Assembly: GCF_003945595.2 (NCBI RefSeq)
Contig: NW_024104532.1
Coordinates: 5,765,501-5,829,500, forward strand
From: Pipra filicauda
Taxonomy: Eukaryota; Chordata; Aves; Passeriformes; Pipridae
Reading direction: 5' to 3'
DNA length: 64,000 nt
The notes under the pieces were generated by a model. That model did no database searches and was not told the origin of the DNA. It was given only the letters and a program-made list of their open reading frames with translations. A program made the position numbers and the translations under genes. Below are positions 36,948 to 48,939 of the stretch, one piece after another. Numbering within the stretch: the first letter of the stretch is position 1; the number at the start of each line of letters is the position of its first letter.

Positions 36948-37565
36948 TCACATGGAAAACAAACAAACAAAAAATTCAGAAAATATCAAATGCCAGTAAA
37001 ATAAGTTCGTGTTTTCCATCTGATCAAATACCCAGGAACACATCTTAAAAAATATTTGTGCACATCTCCTGCAAAATGGTTTGTCCTCTAATCGCACACT
37101 ATATAGAATCAAAGTAAATTCTTTTTCAGAAACAGTTTCCTGCCCATTTGAGATATTAATCTCAGGGCCATATGGGCAGCTGGGGTACGTGGATTTGCTG
37201 GAGTTACACATCCCCTCAGAACAGCTGGTGCAATGGGTTTCACATGGGTCATATTGGCCAACAAGTCCTGGGTTCCTAAATGCAAATGGGCTGTTTAAAC
37301 ACTCCTGTGACGGTTTGTTACAGCCTGTGGCAGGTAAGGCTTTGATGCTGCTCCAAGAGTTTGCCACTAGAATATATTTTATAGTCAGATGAAAACTAAT
37401 TAGAAGAGAAAACAGATCGATATCAAGGTGACAGAAAGCTCTCATTATCCCAAGAAATGTCAAGCCAGTTACACACATTCTGCCCTCCCATTGCTTGTGC
37501 TTCTCCAGCTCCTTTAAGTGCACTCCTGGGTCTGGTGGGGTACCCGGCAAGGCTAACAAGGGCAT
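36948..37565 (-). CDS. Hypothetical 205-codon open frame, doubtful
   Basis: This is the longest frame in the window that truly starts with ATG (start at 37563-37565, minus strand; A at -3). The predicted product is not recognised. A hydrophobic patch lies at about residues 45-68, and a cysteine-rich stretch around residues 82-125 includes CETHCTSCSEGMC. The C-terminal third is rich in Phe, Leu and Cys. I see no strong donor site on this strand within it, no poly(A) or promoter context and no domain match from memory. It lies antisense to a candidate plus-strand exon, and at most one of the two is likely to be real. A lone vertebrate frame of this size in gene-poor DNA is usually chance. Confidence 0.1.
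   Translation of the reverse strand: MPLLALPGTPPDPGVHLKELEKHKQWEGRMCVTGLTFLGIMRAFCHLDIDLFSLLISFHLTIKYILVANSWSSIKALPATGCNKPSQECLNSPFAFRNPGLVGQYDPCETHCTSCSEGMCNSSKSTYPSCPYGPEINISNGQETVSEKEFTLILYSVRLEDKPFCRRCAQIFFKMCSWVFDQMENTNLFYWHLIFSEFFVCLFSM
37130..37333 (+). other. Candidate 204-bp exon, phase 1-1
   Basis: The acceptor aaagtaaattctttttcag ends at 37129 and the donor gtggcaggtaaggc has its GT at 37334. The 204 bases between are open in the frame that begins with Thr-Val-Ser-Cys-Pro-Phe-Glu and runs to Leu-Gln-Pro-Val-Ala. Length is a multiple of three and the junctions fall at the same codon phase (phase 1 at both ends), the arrangement typical of shuffled extracellular modules. There are only two cysteines and no domain is recognised. 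The antisense strand is also open, which weakens the case for either. No homology or transcript evidence is available here. Confidence 0.2.
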
Positions 37566-38689
37566 GTTTGCTCCAGATGACTAGAAAATAAATTGTCATT
37601 CCAGGCTTAATACAAGAAGAGCACCAGCAGCTGAGCTGGCAGCCCCTGTCCCCCCCCGCTCAGCAGAAGCCATTGGTTCCACAGGAGCAGGTCATCCTCA
37701 CAGCCACATGCACAGGGAAGGTGCACAAGGCACAGCTGTGAAGTCTGAGTGTGCACTGACACAAGGACAACACAGTGCCTGAGTCTCAAGATTTTGTTTG
37801 CTTTGCTTAAGTAGCAGGGTGATTATCATCAAACGAATATAAGTTGAAAATAAAAATAAAGAAAAAAACGGTGGTTTCTGTTGAAAAGATCTTATCTCTC
37901 CTCGAGACACCCCAGCAGCCAAGCTTTGAGGCAGAGAATTCGAGTGTTAGTTTCCATGAAACTAGTTATGGGCTATTGGTTAATGGGCTAAATTAGTCTC
38001 CGTGAAAAATTACCCCTATTTGACTTTATCATAAGCCTTTGGCCACACACACATGCTCTTAGGAGATAGAGATCCATTAATTAATGCTTGTTATTGCTGC
38101 CTCAGGCCACGTTAATTTTGCCTGAGCTCTAGCAGTTGGTTTCTCAGTGAAATTATTCCCCATGGAATACCTGTATCCCCACACTCAGGGGGTCCCAGAG
38201 GCATCCAAGCTCCAGGTAGATTTTCTGCTGTTATCAAAGGGTCACTAAGAGTCAGTTTGGGCCTTTTTAGGGCAGGATCCTTCATTTCCCCACAGCCCCA
38301 CTGCCCATCGCACACAGGGTCTGTCCCAGTCACATATCCCCAGTTTGGCCTGTTGAGTCCCATCCCGAACTTTCCTTCCCTGTCCCTGCTGCCCTCGTGC
38401 AGTGATGAGACACAGCAAAACATGGGGTCACATCTTCCCCCATCACAATCTCATCCTGTCATCCAACTGCCCAGTCCTGAGCCAGATTCTCACCCATGAA
38501 TGCGGTTCATCACCCCAGTCAGTCCCCACCTCCTCACACACAGCTCACAGAGCTGGGTCAGTTCTCCAGGACAGGTCCTGGCTGCCACCCAAATTCTCTG
38601 CATCCCCCTGGTTCTTGGGTGGGCGACACATGAAAAATGAAGAGCCCCTTGAAGACAGCGACAGTACCGGCCACCAGTTAAAAGTTAAA
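37566..38689. other. Unique noncoding sequence
   Basis: 37.93-38.12 kb is AT-rich, with the palindromic ATTAATTAAT at 38076-38085, and looks regulatory. The remainder is GC-richer, unique and without supported exons. Confidence 0.45.
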
Positions 38690-39340
38690 GGGAGTGAATC
38701 CTAAAGGCTTGGCAATAAAAAGCATCTTTAGAAGTTCATGGATATTTTCAGGGAAAAAATGTGAATATTAATACTAGGCAACGAGATAAACAGCCATGCT
38801 ACATTTAAAAGATGCTCTATTTATTCTAGGGATTTTTTAATTATAAAATCAATGAAGTGTTAATGGTTTTAAGCATTACTTTAGCTCACTGAGAGTTCTA
38901 AAACAACTTTTTTTAGTCTACAGCATAAATTCATAAGCTGATCAGTTTGACCAATTTGTCAAGACAATTTCCATTAGTAAACATGAATATTTAATGAAAG
39001 GGAAAACTGGCATGAACAACTTCACTTAAGCGACTAATGGCTTACTGGAAAACAGGTAGGATACATTAATATGCCACTACTTTAGGTATTTGCAGAGCAC
39101 AACCTCCAAAGTATTCAGTAAACCCTTCGTTTTGCCTTGTCTTTGTTTATCCATGTATCTTTATTAATCTATGTCTCTGCCACTGGAGATAAATGTCAGC
39201 AAATCTGCTCAAAAATAAACACCACTTTTGATTTAAACCAGCCACTGCTGCTTGTTTCCATGTGGCTTTCACAAAAGGACCTTTTGTCTCCTTCGTTGCT
39301 AAATCAGCTAATTTGTTTGTTTATAGGCAAATAGAAAGGC
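38690..39340. promoter_or_regulatory. Long AT-rich regulatory-looking block
   Basis: About 650 bases of AT-rich, high-complexity unique sequence without any repeat insertion. It contains many TAAT/ATTA cores and runs such as tttttaattataaaatcaat. A donor-like aaaacaggtagga has its GT at 39055 without a good acceptor. This is the longest uninterrupted stretch of this texture in the window. The enhancer or conserved-element reading is inference. Confidence 0.35.
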
Positions 39341-42300
39341 CTGACAACCTCACAGCACTTGTTAATGCACATGAAAGAGAGAAAATCAGTGCAAGGCTCT
39401 GAAAACCAACTCAAGACCCAGGAGTTGTTCCAGAAGATCTTAAACCAGAGCAGGCTACTGGGAGCAGCTGGCAGACACCAGGCTCTGCTCTCCAGCCATC
39501 CTTTGGTGTGACATTCCCCTATGGAAGCAACATCAAATCAGCCTAAATACACCTCAGGGCATTTTAGAGAAAAATACCAGCAGAATCGGCAATGCTGGGA
39601 CTGAAGCAGGAATAGCAATGGATCCCCTTGTGCAAGGAGACAAGCAGGGAATGGTGTCAGATTTCCTGTGTGTGTTGCTGGTCACCCTCAGCCATGAACA
39701 GACATCACCAATGATGTTCTGCCTTTCCCACTTACTCTTTCTCCATTTGTTGGACCCCAGGTGGCCTGTGCTGCTGTGCCCTGACCTGCTAAAGCCACAG
39801 CACATCCCGCTCTCCTGCAGCCCCCCAGGCTCCCAGCCCAGGCTTCCAGGCAGGGGAGATTTGTTCTCACAGCAAGTGTCAGTGCTGGTACCAAAGCCTG
39901 TGACTCTGCGTGACTCTGCCTCTCCTCGGGAAGGTCTGTGGGTTTGGTTTCAGGGGTTTTGGTCTCGGATTTGCTGCACAGGCAGCATGTGCCCTGAGCA
40001 CACCAAACCCATCCATATGCACGGCATCTGTAAAAAGTTGTGATTCCAATGAACACAATTACACCCATTTGAGAGGGAAGTCGGCGTTCCTCTGGCAGCA
40101 GCTCTTTTCCCAACTGACCTCCCTCCACCACAAATCTCTTTTGACAGGCGCTCACAAATCCTAAAGTGAAAAGCTGTTTCCTTTAGTCACTATCCCCGTA
40201 AAATACACTGACTCTCTTAATTACATGCTTAGCTTTTTTCCAAAGGCTCTACCCATGCATGTAGGCAATAACTCAAGCTTAGAGGCAAGGGACCATGCAA
40301 TAGAGCGAGAGCAGTCCACTCGTGTGGAAAACAACCCACCCCAGTGCCCGCAGGGACCGGGGGACTCTGGTGGGACCAGGCACCAGCTCCCCGGGGACAC
40401 TTCCCTTGCATGCCAGCTGAGCTTTGCTGCTGGGGGGCTGTTTGCTGTCACTGGTGCTGCAGACCCACAGCTCAGAGTCCCCCAGGCAGCACAGCCACGC
40501 ACAGCCCGTGTTCTGTAGGGTACGTGCCAACGGGCTGCCAACCAGATTTGGGACTCAGGAACCCAAATTCCTGCCCACTGCATCTGTGATATGCAGTATG
40601 GAGCACCTCCCTCCTGCAGGTGCAGTCCCAGAGGCACAAGGGCACGGCTGACACTCCCCGAGGGTCGGAGACATCCAGGACTCAGCACAGCTTTGTGCTG
40701 GTGTGCTCCAAGCTATGGTAGCACTTCATGGAGGAGATCATGCCCAGTGATGAAAGTTAGAGATTAAATATGGGCATAAAGGCTCACAAAATGAAGGGAT
40801 TCCTAGTCCTACGTCTGATTTCACTGGGCTCTTCCCCAGTGCTATCAGCAGCAAAGTCAGCACAACCAGAAGCAGCCAGTGAAGCAGGAGCTCCAGGGTC
40901 CCCATGGCACACCAGAAAAATCATCAAAACACAACATTGTCTCAACTCTCCTTCCAAAATATGAAAAGAGAAAAACCATCCCTGGTAACACCTCTGTCAT
41001 GGCACAATGATTACAAGAGAGATGGAGGAAAGGAAAGAAAGCATAAAAAAAGCCACATCCTCAGCAGACCAAGCCTGCATCCCAGTTCTGACTTCCCAGC
41101 AGAGTATCTTCCCTATCATATACCACAAAGTATCCATAAAGTCAGGTCACTGATTTCATAATAGGCAGCTCTTCTGGTTAGAAAAAAAAAAAAAGGCAAC
41201 AGGATGGGGACAACACTTCAGTCAGAAGTGGTGTGTAGAGGCAGCATAAAAAGGAGTGAAAGCAGGCTTTGGGGCAGCAGCCAGAGGAGGGGTGGGTGGG
41301 CAGAGCAGGCAGAACAACAGAGCAGCTCATTTGACATGGAAACTATATTTACAGTTCCAGAGAACACAGAGTGGGGAAAGAAAGCACATGGGACCATGTT
41401 AACTCCTGGCTGAGATGAGCCTCTTCTGCGGCGAGGGATGGAGCCAACTGGAGCTGCTACTTCCAATTTGGGGTTTTTTTTAAAGAAAACGCTCATTCTC
41501 TTGGGAACCAGGCAAGGGAAGACTTTAGGCTGGAGACCTGACAAATTGTCCTGGTTTTCTGCAAGGCCTCAATAGCCTCATTCAGTGCTGGTGTAAGCTG
41601 GCACGCACGGCTGGACACCGGCGAATCCGTGTGCCCAGAGCCAGCACCGCCTGTGCCGTGTCTCCTGCAGGACTCATTTCCAGCCACAATATTACAACGT
41701 GTCTTTCCCGGCCCTGCTCCCTGTGAACACCCCAGGGACAACTGAGCTGGTGGAAACACAGCAGCTGCTGTCACAGCATCAGCAGTTGGGATGCAGTTGC
41801 CTCCCTGCGCCTCCCCAGCGAGCCCTTTGTATCCATGTAAGCCCATCAATTTGCAGTCAGTTTCTGCAGGATGAGTTCAGATTCCCCAGGCTCCAGAATG
41901 CAGAGAGTATCTGAGCAAATTCACTGAACTGCCCAATGACCCCTCCAGTCCCTTCAGGAACCATGATCTATGACAGTGAGGACTGAGCACACCGTGCTCT
42001 GCTGACTAAAACTGGTTTTAAAGAGGTACGTTACCTACAAACTCAGGCTGATAAGCGACTGCAGGGCACTCAGCAGCTACTGTGAAACCAAGGAACCTGG
42101 AAACAGAATTAGAGGAAGTAAGGATGCAGATGGAGGAGGACTGAAGAGTCTTGGGAAGAGAAGGAAGAGAAAAGATCAGTAGGATGCAGACTAGACTCAC
42201 GGTTTCAGAATTCTGAACCTAACTATGTCCAAAGTTTTTTCAGTTATTTATCCAACTTTATCATCATGTCTTCCTCCAAGTCCATTCTCCTAAAATCAAC

Positions 42301-43078
42301 AGAAATATCTACATCCTTACAACTTTTCAGAGAGTTCCCTGCAGTTCTCTGAGTCACAGCCCAAATTCTGTCTGGAGCAGTTATTTTGGGTATGACTTTA
42401 TCACCAGGGAATGAAGAAATTAAAAAAATAACTTCTTTTCTGGTCAAAGAGTTTATTGCCACGTCTCTTACATTTCATTCTGAATTTCATTTTTTCAGTA
42501 CATTCCTTTTCTGGAGCAAACATTCACAGAGATGATATAAGCAGGGTGCTCGGATAGCAGCTTTCCAGTATAGCAACTTTATTTGGAAGTGTATAAAACC
42601 CTAAGAACTAATAAAATATTCTTGCCTCCCAAGGCAAAGCATGTGCAAGATAAAAAGGGTCAACCCCTGAATGGATTATAAACACACATCACACGTCAAG
42701 TTTCTGCAAATTCCCTTCCCCCACCCAGTTTTTAACACAAAATAAGATAAAATACAAAAATAGCTTTGGGCATACTTGAAAGTTTAATCTCAGAGTGGAA
42801 GAGCTGAGAGTGCTGCTCAGATCAGCAGCACTTGCTCCTCCACAGCCTTATCACAGCACCAAGATCCACCATCCCGAGGATGGAGCAGGGGGGGATGGAG
42901 CAGGAGGGGACAGGGACAAGCCTTGTGGGGTGCAAAGCAGGACTGGAATAACTATATCACCAGAAAACAGATGCTGGAAATTCTAATGCCACTTCATCAC
43001 AGCAGGAAGCAGATCCAGCCCCACGGCAGTGTGGGGAGGATGCACATCCCCACCCCAGGGCAGGCAGGAAAAGATACT
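39341..43078. other. Unique noncoding sequence
   Basis: GC-richer at 39.6-40.7 kb, where all frames open because of composition, then mixed. An A13 run lies at 41182-41194. A frame on the minus strand at 42244-42462 has a protein-like composition but starts at GTG and has no splice context. A two-copy 15-bp repeat (ggatggagcagg) lies at 42878-42906. No gene is supported. Confidence 0.5.
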
Positions 43079-43182
43079 GGAATTCATTGCACATAAAGAA
43101 ATTGAATTCATTGCCCATATATATAAGATAACTGGTATTCATTGCACACATATATAAAAAGAGAATTCATTGCACATCTATA
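43079..43182 (+). repeat. Degenerate AT-rich tandem repeat, four copies
   Basis: The core attcattgc followed by acat-like and atatata-like sequence recurs at 43082, 43106, 43137 and 43165, spacings of 24, 31 and 28 bases. The units differ mainly in the length of the AT-rich spacer. No similarity to a known repeat family is recognised. Confidence 0.85.
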
Positions 43183-43697
43183 CCCACACAGACACTTCAA
43201 TTTGATGTGCACAAGTAAAACTTTCCATTAATTTGCACGATAAACATCTTCACTAATTATATGCCGTGCTTACACTAATCACCTGCCTGAAGCCATCAGA
43301 TTTTATGTGGGGTGCCTGTCAGATCGCATAAAGCAAATAGGGCTGGATCAGATGCTTGGATGAAAACCTCCCTACGCTACACCCTGGTGCTAAAATCATG
43401 TACTCAGCTGCAATTCTTCCTTCTAAATGGGCAGAAAAGCAGCTAATTCTCAGCTGAGGCTGCCTCCCACCCTGCCCGCTTGCTGGCTTCACAGATCCCA
43501 CAATCAGCCTTCTGGGTTTTATCTCTTTTGCCACTGGGACACTTATTTTTGCTGTCTGCCAAACTTCCAGTTCCCTGCTGGGCTCATCCTTCCAACTTCC
43601 ATTCCTGTCCCAAGGTGCTTTCTCCTTCAGAAACAGCCACATCCCAGGAGCAGATGCAGAGCTCTGTGCTTTTTATGTATGTTGGAGAGAGAATTAC
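43183..43697. other. Unique noncoding sequence
   Basis: AT-rich at first, then GC-richer, with overlapping frames on both strands that lack support. Confidence 0.5.
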
Positions 43698-43908
43698 TAC
43701 AAAATTCTTCCCTGTGAGGGTGGGGAGGCCCTGGCACAGGTTGCCCAGAAAAGCTGCGGCAGCCCCATTCCTGGAAATGTTCAAGGCCAGGTTGGACAGG
43801 GCTTGGAGCAACCTGGGATAGTAGAAGATGTCCCTGCCTGTGGTAGGGGGTGTAACGAGATGAGTTTTAAGTTCCCTTCCAACCGAAACCATTCTGGGAT
43901 TCTATGAT
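43698..43908 (+). mobile_element. CR1 LINE, 3' fragment
   Basis: Plus-orientation CR1: attcttccctgtgagggtgg, ggccctggcacaggttgccc, gttcaaggccaggttggaca, acttggagcaacc-type sequence, then ttaagttcccttccaaccg and the tail cattctgggattctatgatc. It is 5'-truncated near 43698 and close in sequence to the 20.9-kb copy. Confidence 0.95.
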
Positions 43909-46900
43909 CCAAGAAGATGGTCAGGAGTTCAGCTTATCCAGGAGTTTCTATTTGATTGTAGACAGAATAGAGAATGGAAAGTAAAAGACAGAAGGCAACC
44001 ACCAAACTTGACAAAATTGATAGTCTCCATCCCACTACTAAATTTTGGCACCCTCAGAGGAGATCTATAGTACCTTGCACTTCCACACCAAGGGCAGCAC
44101 TGCATCCCCAGCCCCATGCTCACCCACACACCAGCAGGAAATGTGGAGATAGGCTCTTGGTGTCCAAACACCTTCCTCCTCCTGCCACTCTCCCCAGATG
44201 CCCTGAAGCAATAATTTATTTCAAGATGATTAACTTCCTCCCACAGCAGCAGCCCCACACAATCCTGAACACTCTCCACGAATGTTCCTTTATTAATGAA
44301 ATTAAGCATCAGAGACACGGGCTGTCAGGGTGAATTGATACTGTGAGCTCTTCTTTAGCCTGAGCAATCACGTGCAACACCCAGAACAAGGTTTGGAAGG
44401 GGGTCACTAAAGAGCTCAGCTACTTTTCAATTCCCAGGCTCTGATCCAATGAGGTCAAAACTAAGATCCCATTAAAATAATTGGAAGTGGTGAACCATTT
44501 CATGATGAATTCATTTCATACTTAAATATACAAAAAACAACCAGACTGGAATGACCCCTAGCCATACATAAATAAAAAAAAAAAAGGTCAAAATTACTCT
44601 GAAAACGTATGGAATAAAATTATATTTCTTGTTGACTATCACCTACAGCGATGGCTACAGCAGACTCACACACCTCAAAATTTAACATGAAACAGTCTTG
44701 GAAAGAATGCAGACACAGCAATTAAAGGTTTAGTTTCACTGATCTGGAGGTGTTTGGTTTTCTCTGTCCCAAATAACCTTCTCTGTGCCCTGCTGTTCCC
44801 TCTTCTTAGGAAAGGAGAAAAAAATCTTTTATTTTTAAAACTTTGTTTCTAAAACTTTTTCTCCCGATTAAAACAGCTTCTCTCTGAGCACCTTTACTTT
44901 GGGGAGAGGAATAACATTTGTATTTTCTTTCTCATGAAAAATAGATCAAAGCAGAGAAGTAAAATACATTTGTTCTAGAGTTGCTAAAAGGGACTTTAAC
45001 AAATGGACTGTAAAACTCCACAGTTGGCTGCAGAATCAGCATCTCAGGGCGCAATTTAGTTACCAATGCTGACCACCTGTGACGATCAGCCCAGCAGTAA
45101 CCAAAGCAGTTATCCTGGATTTCAGTGCAAGTCATTTGTCACCGGACCACAGGAGAAAACAGGCACTGATACCCAGGCAATAAATTCACCTTCTTAGTTC
45201 ATTATGAAGCTCCTCTCCCTGATCCAAAACACTCAGCTCAAAACCCACCTGACATAAACCCTTGTGGCCTATCATTACTGTTCTTTCCTGGACAAGGAAG
45301 ATTTCTTGTATTTTCAGTATTTTAGAAAGCAGCATTTCATGGATTTTATAAACGTGGCACTTTCGCAGAGCCGCTGTCAGGCAGCTCCATTAACAGCCAC
45401 ACGGAAAAGAGGGACTGCTGGAGCTGGGACAGGAGGAATGGCAGGGACAAGTTTCAGCTTCAGGTCCACGTACATCTAGGCCATATGGAAGGGAGGTGTG
45501 CACACAGGACCATGCTATTCCCTGAGGACACTGTCACCTAAAGCCTTCTGCTTATGGAAGAGGAAATACACAGCTCTGGTGGGGAGGGGCAGCCAGTGCC
45601 ACCCCAAGAACAGCACCAGTGTCCTCCTCCACTCTGGAGAGGGTCCCCTACCTCTGCAGCCATCCAGGGGTCCTCAGCCCTGACCCAGGGGGAACTGCAG
45701 CAGAAGGGAGAAACACTTGGGGACAGGGACTGACACTCCCTTATCCCACGTGGAGAGTGTCCAGAATGGAAAAATCTTGGACCCAGTGGCTGCAGGGGAA
45801 GCTGCTAATGCTGCTATACCCAAACTCTTAAAATCCAGCCTGAACCGTAAAAGGCAGTGTTTAAAAATAGTTTAACAGATGTAGAGGATGGATTTGACAG
45901 GACAGCCATCCTCAAAGTCACGCAAATGTCATTGTCCCTGATGTAGAGGATAAACCTCACGCATAAACCTCAGTATAAACCTCCTGAGGAGGCAGCTCAG
46001 GTAGAGCTGAAATCCTGTCCCTGCCCAGGCAGCCACTTTCTGCAGGTGACATTCACAAGCTGCATAGGACCAGCAAAACAGAGGCCAAGTGCATGGAGTC
46101 ATGTTAATGATTCCGGCAGCCCCAGTTTGTACCCAAACAAAAGAAATCACAAACAAACCACAGGCACAGGTTGGCACAGTGGCTCCACGTGGTCCCCTGC
46201 TCACTGGTGCCCTGAGAGTCTCCCCTGTGGGGAGTGAGTGCACCCAGGACATGAAGAGCCAGGGCACAGGTGCCAGGATTGAGTCTTTCTCCTCCGCACC
46301 TCCCCGTCCATAATGGTTGGACTTCTACCAAAAGCTTTTGGAGGAATTTCAAAGAGGAATTTCAATTTTTCCCACTGAAAGTGATGTTCACTCCTCCCCT
46401 TCTCAAAAGCAAAACGTTAATTAAAGCAGCATTGATTTCCTGTCCCTATGTCAGCTCCTGTTTGATCTGGAAGCTTAACAAGCTCTTTCTGGCACACAAT
46501 GAAATATTGCCAGTTAAATTCAGAAGATGAGTTTGTGAGCAGTGTCTTTCTTAATTACAGTCAAAATGCTTACATAGGAGAATACTGGAGTTGGTGTGTG
46601 ATTCCAGTGTTAGTGGAGAGTCCATGGAATTGAAGCAGGAGAGGCTGTCAAGACTGGAAGTCTGTCAGCCCACTCACCCAGCAGTGTTCCCACACCAGTG
46701 TGGAAATGCCATCACTACGTGGAGCCCCTGATAAAGGTGATGTTCTGCATCCAGCCAGCTCCCTCCCAGGACAAGGCACCTCCTTTCATCCAAGATTCCC
46801 TTCTTTTCACTGTTTCCATCAAGGGCCGGTAGCAGCAGATAGGATACGCCAGTGCTGAAGTGCTGCACTCCCTCAGCACAGGCTCCCACATTCCTTCTCC

Positions 46901-48469
46901 CACTGCCCACATCACCACTCAAAGGCCTGATCTGTGCAGTTAATAATTACAGATTTTGTTACAAAATAAAAAGGAATTGTAGGTTTGTACCTCATTATAA
47001 TGCTCAGATTCGCTTCATCCGTGTTATAATCTGTAAACCTGAAAGAAATCCCTACCAGGGAAGCGTCAGAAACACAACACACCTATGTGTGTGCTGTAGC
47101 CAAAGAAAGGTTAACAAATAGAAAATTCCAATTCAAGTTTTATTTATAATTCATTTTTGGTGGCAAAAAAAATAATAAATCTCTAACCTATAGTTGAGCT
47201 CTAAATGTTTTTTGAAAGCAAGCACAAAAGAAACAGGAATGCAGCAAAGCTGAAGCTTGACTTTTAGTTTGAAAATACTTGAGGGAACAATTTTCCTGCT
47301 GCAGCTTTAGGTGGGTTATTTTGCCATTAGTCCAGGAATTTTTTTTTTTTTTTAACGCTTGTGATTGTTCAGCAAATTACAGTGTTTGCAGTTGCCATGC
47401 AAGGCACCGGTTGTGCTGATTCTGGTTCACTGAACACAGAATTCCTCTCATACCCCACAGAGACCCCCTCTGGAGCTGCTGAACAGCGTGAGGGAAAGGC
47501 TCTCAGCACACCACCCAGATTCCCACACCTCCCAGCTCTGAGGCCCACGGAAACCCTATAAATAGACTCTGTTCCCACAGCAAGTCACGACAGTCAGACA
47601 CAACACTAGGAGGGGAACAGGGGGTTCAGGCCCCCAAGTGAAGGGTAATGCCCACTTTGTTCTCCTGGGTAGGATCCCACATGATGATGTGTCTCCACTC
47701 AAGTAACCTCACCTCCCTTTATCAATGTCCCAGTTCCCTTATTTATGAGTCTCTTCCCTTTTCCACATTAAAGACAGGCTCCGGAGCCTTTCCTGCTTTG
47801 CATCGTCAGGGAAGTTTTTGAAGCTTCACAGAGGATATGTAAGATGAATATTATGATCTCACCTTTTTATACTTGCTGAATATTTAAAGGGGTTTAGCTC
47901 CCTTAAAATAAATCCTTTCCAAGTGGAAGGACAGAGGGCTACTGTTTCCATAACAACCACTCCTCAGAAAATCTTCTTTTGGTAAATACAGCAGAATTAA
48001 CAGCATAGTTTTAATATTTAATCGTATTCTGTTAGACATGTATGAAAAAAAGGTAAACTTTAGTTCACCTTGCCTCTCTCCCACCTGCCTCATTGAGCAA
48101 AATCCAGTTCCTTTCAGAGAGTAACAGAGGAGCCCCCGTGAGCTCATTCATTGCACTGCTGAGCAGCTGATGGGCACCCCTGGAAATGAAATAAGATTGA
48201 AAATTGCTGATGCATCTTCCATCGCTTCAATTTCCAAAAGGTTAGAACAAGTCACATTGGATAAAATCTTGGGAGTGCCAAGGAAATGGTCTGGGTAATA
48301 AATGGGAAAAGGCATTCTCTGCTCTGTATTAGGTGGGGAGAAACTAGAACTGAGGCTCCTGGCAGAAATCCTAAAATCAAATGTGATTTCACTGATTTGG
48401 ATATGGAGGATAGAGGCAGCTCAAGAGCCCTCCCACTCTGCACAACTTGTCCAACAGGTGAGAAAAACG
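43909..48469. other. Unique noncoding sequence
   Basis: A 4.5-kb stretch with no repeat family or supported exon. 44.44-44.62 kb and 46.95-47.35 kb are AT-rich. A T15 run lies at 47339-47353. A three-copy motif, ataaacctc, recurs at 45950, 45963 and 45975. Frames at 45.9-46.3 kb are short and on both strands. Confidence 0.5.
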
Positions 48470-48620
48470 TGCCCAGTTCCTGGAAGCATTCAAGGCCAGG
48501 TTGGACGGGTCTTGAAGCAACTTGGTCTAGTGGAAGATGTCCCTGACCTTGGCAGGGGCTGTAATGAGATGATCTCTAAGGTCCCTTCCAGCCCAAACCC
48601 CATTCTGGGATTCTGTGATT
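48470..48620 (+). mobile_element. CR1 LINE, 3' fragment
   Basis: Plus-orientation CR1: gcattcaaggccaggttgga, ggtctagtggaagatgtccc, ttggcaggggctg, taaggtcccttccagcccaa and the tail cattctgggattctgtgatt. About 150 bases remain. Confidence 0.94.
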
Positions 48621-48939
48621 TGTAGGATGTTCCCGTGCCTTTGTACAGGCACTCCCACGCACACTGCAGTGAACAGCTCACCAACAGAAATGCCAACTTA
48701 TCAGAGAAACATTCACCACACATCACCCATGGAGACCAATGCCCGCACCCGTGTGTGTGCACACACACTGAAACCCAGCACAGAGAGCTCTGCTTCTCCG
48801 TCCAGAAATGGAAGAGCACCAGACCTCCTAAATCAGATCAGAACTGCTCAGATCTCAAATTAAGTTCCCACATATGAATGAACTATGAAATTGGAATTCG
48901 CAGGTTGGAAGTTTTCACACAAAACTCGGTAAACAGTTT
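48621..48939. other. Unique noncoding sequence
   Basis: It holds the alternating purine-pyrimidine palindrome at 48751-48768 and short unsupported frames. Confidence 0.5.
48751..48768 (+). repeat. Perfect 18-bp GT/AC palindrome
   Basis: GTGTGTGTGCACACACAC is an exact inverted repeat of alternating purines and pyrimidines, a sequence type able to adopt Z-DNA or a small cruciform. It is too short to be a typical microsatellite locus. Confidence 0.85.

Noticed and set aside
42244..42462. 72-codon minus-strand frame with protein-like composition
   Set aside because: GTG start, an in-frame stop a few codons upstream and only weak splice signals; no family recognised.
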